A DNA stretch of 64,000 bases from Neckera pumila (taxonomy: Eukaryota; Streptophyta; Bryopsida; Hypnales; Neckeraceae): positions 20,926,975 through 20,990,974 of the forward strand of contig OZ018409.1 of the NCBI GenBank assembly GCA_963969595.1, given 5' to 3'. Both the position numbers and the translations under genes were made by a program. Below are positions 58,604 through 64,000 of the stretch, piece by piece (position 1 is the first letter of the stretch; the number at the start of each line of letters is the position of its first letter). Under the pieces are notes generated by a model that did not search any database, was not told the origin of the DNA, and worked only from the letters and a program-made list of their open reading frames with translations.

Positions 58604-60052
58604 AAATTGATAGAAATTAGATGCCTTATCCAAAAATTCTATTTTTGTTTTCAAAATTTATGATTTCCAAATGCTAATACTGCAAAATTACTTTTTCTAG
58701 CAAAAGATGCTTTCAGCTATGCTAAATTGCTTAAATCCATGGAAATGAGTGCTTCCACTTTAATGCGTGTGACACTACTTTGCCAAAATCATACTTTTTC
58801 AAATTATTTTAAACCTTTGCAATTTAAACTACTACTTTGTGTTGCCTAAATTTCACAAAGAAATAAATTCCTAATGACATTTATTTGTACCTACTTTTGT
58901 ATGAGGTTTTGAACAACCCTTTGAAATATGGCAAAGAGTTAAATATTCTCTTTTCCTTGTACTTAGTATAGTCACAATTCAGCTTGTTGACAGTATATAT
59001 TGGCACTTTGCTTTTACTGTAAGCATAAGAGCTACACTAAATACGATAAGGTAGTGTGTTGTAAAAGTGACCCGCTTCTTCAAACCGACCCTATACTTAG
59101 TTGTAGAATGGATTGAAGGTGATACTTGAATGGACCACTTTAGCTATTGAATGCATCAAGGAAAAATTGTTTTTCTATTACGAGAGCCAATCATTGATCC
59201 TGATTTCCTCAAATCACTTTAGAAGTTGCAAGAGGATAGATTTTGGGAGACCTAGGTTTACAAATAGGTACTTACAACAAAAATCTTTGAAAATCCATAA
59301 CGAATTCAAAAATGCTTCAAAAAAATATGAAACCACTTTTGTTACGTTTCATCGGCATCTGTTTTTCTTTCTTCAAAAAATGTGCTAAAATTAAATCTGA
59401 TCATGTAAACCTATAAAAAAGCCAAATCAGCCCTTAAAGGATTGCTTTTAGAGCCTACTACCTTATGTTGCGGTTATGACACTGCTTACAAGCCACCTAC
59501 ATTGAATGTCCACACTGAATGTTTATATTGAATGTCCACCGGTAGATAATTGGTACCTATATTAAATTCTCACCAAACACTTGATTAATTGGATGTTGAT
59601 AAATAGTGTCACTTAGAAGTAAGGAATGTTTGCACTGGGTATTAGGAGTAGAATTAGGAAGTGATATTAGGAGTGAAGAAGTTCTATTGGTGTATTAAAA
59701 TGCCCTCTCACTAACACCATGTAATTCTTGGCCTAAAAGGCAAACAAATCTATATGCTTGCTTTTGATGTTAGGAGTAATTTAGGATAATGGATCTAGTC
59801 CAACATTGAATCTACATTCATTCCAAGCCCCTCATTAACACCACTCTTGACAAGTGAAAACATCTTTTTATGTAGGATAACAATTGGATGATGTCCATTT
59901 AAAATGTAACTTGTAGACAAGTTGTATCTAGACCCATGCTTTTTTGTGTGGCAATAATGTACAATTTTCAAGTGTGTATTATCTAATATAGGAATGCTTG
60001 CAAGTATTATAACATTTAGTAGAGGTCAGAGAAGCTGCCTTCTTGTGGACGG
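58604..60052. other. AT-rich gene-free stretch
   Basis: No gene is seen. Near 59499-59545 the phrase ATTGAATGTCCAC occurs twice, with a diverged form between. A 91-codon frame at 59113 has no recognisable domain. Confidence 0.5.
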
Positions 60053-60156
60053 AATGATGTGGAATATTCCACATCATTTCATCCGAGGGATGAACTGGTG
60101 TGGAATATTCCACATCATTTCATCTGAGGGATGAACTGGTGTAGAATATTCCACAC
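60053..60156. repeat. Perfect 26-nt palindrome leading a 41-bp repeat
   Basis: 60053-60078 is AATGATGTGGAAT followed directly by its reverse complement ATTCCACATCATT. From 60058 a 41-bp unit (TGTGGAATATTCCACATCAT, then TTCATCCGAGGGATGAACTGG) occurs twice, followed by a partial third at 60140-60156. Confidence 0.9.
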
Positions 60157-60414
60157 TCAAATTTGCTACATTATGAAAAATATCAAAGTTCAAGTTGATG
60201 CCAAGGTTGCGACCACACAATCTCATTACTAGGAATTTAAACACTTTCAATTAAAAAATGTTACAATATAGCAACTTTGAACAAAATGACAACCAATTCA
60301 TTGAGGTTAAAATTTTCAATGTTTGAATTCCTTTACTTTGCTTTGTAAGCCATTCACGTTTTGTGATTTGAAACTATAGTACTACTTTTTATAGACTTAT
60401 GGGGTGGTAGGAGA

Positions 60415-60945
60415 TTAAATAAACAATGGGGGATTTGTAATCTAGACTTTGTATTTTTTCAATCGCTCCTAGTTAAGTCTAAAGTAAGAATTGTGTTAAA
60501 ACTATAATTCTAGACCTCATTTAGACATAGTAGAATAACTTTTTTCAAAAAACTTAGAACTTAAATATTTTAAAAATCAAATTAACTTTCATCTCCAAAA
60601 ATCCGTTTGAGATTTCAATATTCTACTCAAAAGTTATGGACAAATATCATAAAGGGATTCAAAAGGATTTTATTTTGACATTTTCCAACATCCGCTCTCA
60701 AATTTGTTTGTAACATTTAAGTGGAATATGAAAATTTCATACGGACTTTTGGAGATGAAACTTAACTTGTACTCACCTTTTTTTATTTCAAAGATGTTTT
60801 GCAAAAATGTCAATCATCTATGCCTAAATGAGGTCTAAAATTCTAGTTTGAACGCAATTCCTACTTTAGACTTAACTATGAGCGGTTGAAAAAATACAAA
60901 TTCTAAATTACATATTTAATATGGGCTATTCTACCTCCTACTACG
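60415..60945. mobile_element. Foldback (long-inverted-repeat) MITE-like element, about 530 bp
   Basis: The left arm (TTTGTATTTTTTCAATCGCT, AGTTAAGTCTAAAGTA, TAGACCTCATTTAGACATAG, CTTTCATCTCCAAAAATCCG) pairs with the right arm, which read on the other strand gives TTTGTATTTTTTCAACCGCT, AGTTAAGTCTAAAGTA, TAGACCTCATTTAGGCATAG and GTTTCATCTCCAAAAGTCCG. The arms are about 240 bp each and perhaps 80-85% matched. There is no coding capacity and no clear target duplication. Confidence 0.8.
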
Positions 60946-61331
60946 CCATGTGTACATAAAGAGCTTCTTTTCTCTATAGAACACTCAAAATAAGTTATTG
61001 ATGGCAAATGGTTAGATTGCATTGGTATATAACTCAATGGATTCTTTGGATTTTGGCAAACCATCTATCTTTATTATTATTTGTTGTTTGTATCATTTGT
61101 CCTAGAATTAGCCAAAAAGATGAAGCTTTCCAAAATGTCCTGCCATTGTCTCGGTTTTGAAGCTTACATTAATAATATGTGGATAAAATTTGTGCATAAG
61201 AACTTTGAAGAGTAAAAGGCAATCTCATTGAATATATGCTATTGAATGTTATATAGTATACATTATGCATTGTGTAGATATTTTATCTCTAGGAGATTTG
61301 TATCAGTTCCAATTGCTTAGCTTCATCCAAC
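60946..61331. other. AT-rich spacer
   Basis: No gene is seen. Composition changes to GC-richer sequence at about 61330-61390. Confidence 0.5.
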
Positions 61332-61607
61332 CTGTTGCGACCAGAATTTTTGGTTTTCCTCTGCTTGTCTAAATATGGGAACGAAAACAAGTAATTTGGA
61401 TCCGTATCCGGTTAAAGGGGTAGCAGTAAACTAGAGATAGGCAACGCTAATCCAATAAGGAGAAAACTGTATCTGATCCAGTCAGAATGTTAGTATTCAG
61501 GAATGGAATCACATCTAGATCTCACCTCAGATCGGATTAGGGTTGGACCGGATCAATAGAGGACCGGACCGGAAAAGGTCATGATGACCTGCCAGGGGTC
61601 CTGGGAC

Positions 61608-61617
61608 TTTATAAAGG
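61608..61617 (+). promoter_or_regulatory. Candidate TATA box for the gag-like ORF
   Basis: TTTATAAAGG lies about 270 bp before the ATG at 61889, in GC-richer DNA. It would fit a core promoter with transcription starting near 61640. This is a motif match only. Confidence 0.45.
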
Positions 61618-61888
61618 TTGGTTGTCCTCATTTTCACTCTTTTACTTCCCTCGAGCTCTGGAGCTGACCTTGAGCACTTTTACGCCTCCAGCTGCGCCAG
61701 AGCCGTTGTATGTGTGTGCGCTTCCGGCTGGGCATGTCCGAGAGTGTAGAAAGAGTAAAGAACGTGTGGGTTGCAGGTTTTGTGGTGCTTTCCAGTTGAG
61801 ATCGGACAAGAGGAAGTGACGAACGGGACGTGCGGCTAGGAGAGAGTGAGGTAGCAATCGGTAAGGGTCCAGCGGTCATTTAGTGTCC

Positions 61889-63208
61889 ATGCCTCAGCTG
61901 CGTAAGACCAGACCGAGCGCGCCCAGTTCCTCCTCTGACGTCAAGCTCTGGAAGGTAGTTCTGGTCATTCCTACGGAGGAACCAGCCCGGACTGAGCTCA
62001 TGGAGGACCTCAACGCCATGGGGTGCCTCGTCTTGATGGATAAACCCTGGGGGTTTTGGGAGGAGCGGATGGTCAGAGAGATTAGGTGTAAGGCGTCGAA
62101 CGAGTTCGACAATACTCTCCGACGCCGCCCGACCAAATGGGAAGAAGAAAGGTGGAGGGAAGTTTACAACTTCCGGATGGGAGGTTCCAGTATGGCTGGA
62201 CGGAAGGACGAGTTCATCCATGACAAGTTTCATGGGGAGCCGAGCAACAAAGATGGGTACGCGTTTGCAGATTGTAAGAGCGATCGGAACCGAAACCTCT
62301 TCCAGTTCCTGGTTCCAATCGTCCACCCGGAAAAGCCGACGAGGGTGACGATGACCATCGGTAACACCATTTTCGATTCCCTGAGCGGGGAACGGAAAGT
62401 GAATTGGGCCTGGATCTTTTCCGATCTGGTGTCCCAGCTGGTGACGAGGATCGGAAAGAGTAGGGCCACTCCTTTGAGTCCCTACCTTTTCCACCTCTAC
62501 CAGCGAAACCAACTCCTCACGCAGACAAAGGAGAAGACATGGAGCGTTCAGGAGTCTATCCTGAAGTACGGAGAGTCGGGTTTGGAGGACGAAATGGAAG
62601 AGCAAACCGGATCCGAACCCGAGACAGAAGAGGAAGAAGAGGAGGAGCCGTCGAGTGAGAAGAAGCGGATGAAGACGACGCCCCTTCGCAAGAGAGGAAC
62701 CCCATCGAACCCTCGGTCTACACCAGAACAAGGACCAAAGGTGGAGATGCCGGATGTCGAGGACCCGGCCGACTCGTTCAACCAGTTGACGGTGATCCTG
62801 TATGGGATACAAGCGGACTGGGAGGTCAAGCGGAGAGCTCTCACCACTATCGGAGAGATGGTGGGTGCACCGGCCGATAGTGAATTGCCGGGTAAGGTGG
62901 GGCAATACCTAGCCGATCCAGATGAGAACCGGAAGCAAGAGGCAGAGATCCATCGGCTTCAGGAGGAAGTCGACGCTTTAAGGGCTGACATGGTAGCCCT
63001 CAGGGAAGACAAGGCTGCAGTCCGGGAGATGGCGGAGGCAACCTGGAAGGTGGTTGAGTCGGTGAAGGACACTCTCGGAGAGTCCGGGTCTATCGCAATC
63101 AAGGCGGCACTATTCGACAAAGGGGTACATGAGGAGAAGAAGGTATCCGGTTTTCGGATAGTTCGGATCTTGACCGACTTCACTGATGTCGCAGCACAGG
63201 GCAAGTAA
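61889..63208 (+). CDS. Gag-like or plant-mobile-domain-like protein, intact ORF, GC-rich
   Basis: A 439-residue open frame from the first ATG; the frame also opens two codons earlier on a GTG, which is not used here. Residues about 15-210 look globular (KVVLVIPTEEPARTEL; PTKWEEERWREVYNF; VNWAWIFSDLVSQL; PLSPYLFHLYQRNQLL) and recall proteins encoded by retrotransposons of non-flowering plants. About 230-290 is acidic and Ser/Pro-rich and carries basic patches (EKKRMK, LRKRG) that could be nuclear signals. About 345-400 is a heptad-rich coiled coil (EIHRLQEEVDALRADMVALR). No zinc knuckle, protease or polymerase follows within the window. GC content and codon use differ from the AT-rich surroundings, which suggests a younger inserted element. 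The antisense open frame over the same stretch is a shadow. A host gene of unknown function cannot be excluded. Confidence 0.6.
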   Translation: MPQLRKTRPSAPSSSSDVKLWKVVLVIPTEEPARTELMEDLNAMGCLVLMDKPWGFWEERMVREIRCKASNEFDNTLRRRPTKWEEERWREVYNFRMGGSSMAGRKDEFIHDKFHGEPSNKDGYAFADCKSDRNRNLFQFLVPIVHPEKPTRVTMTIGNTIFDSLSGERKVNWAWIFSDLVSQLVTRIGKSRATPLSPYLFHLYQRNQLLTQTKEKTWSVQESILKYGESGLEDEMEEQTGSEPETEEEEEEEPSSEKKRMKTTPLRKRGTPSNPRSTPEQGPKVEMPDVEDPADSFNQLTVILYGIQADWEVKRRALTTIGEMVGAPADSELPGKVGQYLADPDENRKQEAEIHRLQEEVDALRADMVALREDKAAVREMAEATWKVVESVKDTLGESGSIAIKAALFDKGVHEEKKVSGFRIVRILTDFTDVAAQGK

Positions 63209-64000
63209 TTTCCCCGTTATACTACCAAAAACCACTTTAAAGTATAACAAAGTGACTCTAAAGATCAAACCCACGAGATTCTGTGAAGTAGATAGCTCTA
63301 TTTGGTCCCTAAGCTAAGTCAGTACCTATATTTCCTCTTCCGATTCCAACACACAACCGGAAACACAACAACACCCAGAACTCCAATCAGACCCTTTTTT
63401 ACTTCTCCGATCCGGTCCACGTTCCGGCTGAGTCTAATCACTCTCAGCCGCTCATACTACTACCCGGTTTGGTTTTACCTCTGTTTCACCATCAGAGGGA
63501 TCGCCCCTTGTTTTTGAGAGCGGCAGGCCCGCCGCTCCTTCCGTGAATTATAGTAGCTGAAGACCCACTTCTTCCTCCTTCTATTCTCTACACTAACTCG
63601 AACCCGGTTTGATCCTTCACAGCAACCCAGAAAACTTCCCGGATTACCGGTCACACAAAGACCCCCCGTACGGTCCTTCCATACTACAACGACCTTGACG
63701 TTCCGTTCCGTCTGTACGAAGCTAGGCAGTTGCAAGAGAACCCGTCCGTTCCAACATCTACTAAAGTTCTTCCGTTTGCCCAAATGAGGCGGCGAGATCT
63801 CTCAGGAGATCGGACACTCAACCGGATTTCACACCCAGGAGTTCTAGCGCGACTAAGGAATCCCTCCCTATCCGCCTAGCCTAACAACGGTTGTCTCGTC
63901 CGGAATTCTAAACTCTAGAGCTGCTGAGGAACTGGAATCCCCTCCCAACACTTACGCAACCCGCTCACCTGCACATAAGACCAAAAACAAATGCGCCAAG
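63209..64000. other. GC-richer sequence after the gag-like ORF
   Basis: Same composition as the ORF, with frequent CCGG and CCGGTT. No open frame with a recognised domain is present. It is probably internal sequence of the same inserted element, which continues beyond the window. Confidence 0.4.

Noticed and set aside
61880..62905. 341-codon minus-strand frame
   Set aside because: Antisense of the gag-like ORF; its length results from high GC and few stop codons, and it shows no domain.
1..64000. tRNA or rRNA genes
   Set aside because: No convincing cloverleaf or rRNA sequence was recognised by eye; a covariance-model search would be needed to exclude small RNAs.

Overview
This window is nuclear DNA of a land plant: AT-rich, intron-bearing and crowded with decayed mobile elements. 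The best clue to lineage is a gene that joins a protein-kinase-like domain to an RPW8-like/NB-ARC/LRR immune receptor. Kinase-NBS-LRR (PNL) receptors are known from mosses, whereas liverworts use hydrolase-NBS-LRR forms, so a moss or close relative is the most likely source. This is an inference from gene architecture; no ribosomal or organellar marker is present.

Three host loci can be supported. (1) 2003-4828, plus strand: an eight-exon cyclophilin with a signal peptide, closely resembling Arabidopsis CYP23. (2) 12573-13925, plus strand: a stand-alone kinase with the N-terminal helical region and kinase fold typical of PNL receptors but no NBS-LRR behind it. (3) 43670-53674, plus strand: a two-exon receptor of about 2,760 residues (N-terminal helical domain, pseudokinase, RPW8-like domain, NB-ARC, LRR). 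Its LRR part is an array of 40 repeats of exactly 144 bp. The array is interrupted by a 2-bp insertion and later by a TGG-to-TGA stop, and it decays beyond about 54.6 kb.

Most of the rest is transposon-derived. 15.4-18.9 kb is a broken Ty1/copia element. 21.96-31.2 kb (minus strand) is a large broken LINE with ORF1, APE endonuclease, RT, RNase H and a C-terminal zinc-knuckle-like region. 20.97-21.53 kb is a PIF/Harbinger-type MITE. A family of roughly 0.75-0.95 kb elements with terminal inverted repeats of the form CCCCTAAAGGACCA next to TTAA has at least five copies, one of them inside the intron of the giant receptor. A second short dispersed family, ending in (AAAC)n, also has five copies. 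31.4-36.2 kb holds GC-rich simple arrays around a 2.2-kb satellite of about 130-bp period. 61.3-64.0 kb is a GC-richer island with an intact gag-like ORF.

Tandem duplication recurs in and around the two kinase loci: 27-bp repeats in the leader region of the first, a 96-bp array upstream of the second, a 60-bp unit repeated four times across the beta-3 lysine of its pseudokinase, and the 144-bp LRR array with a 720-bp higher-order repeat. The two kinase loci also share a conserved leader block of about 60 bp. Together they look like members of one fast-evolving immune-receptor family.
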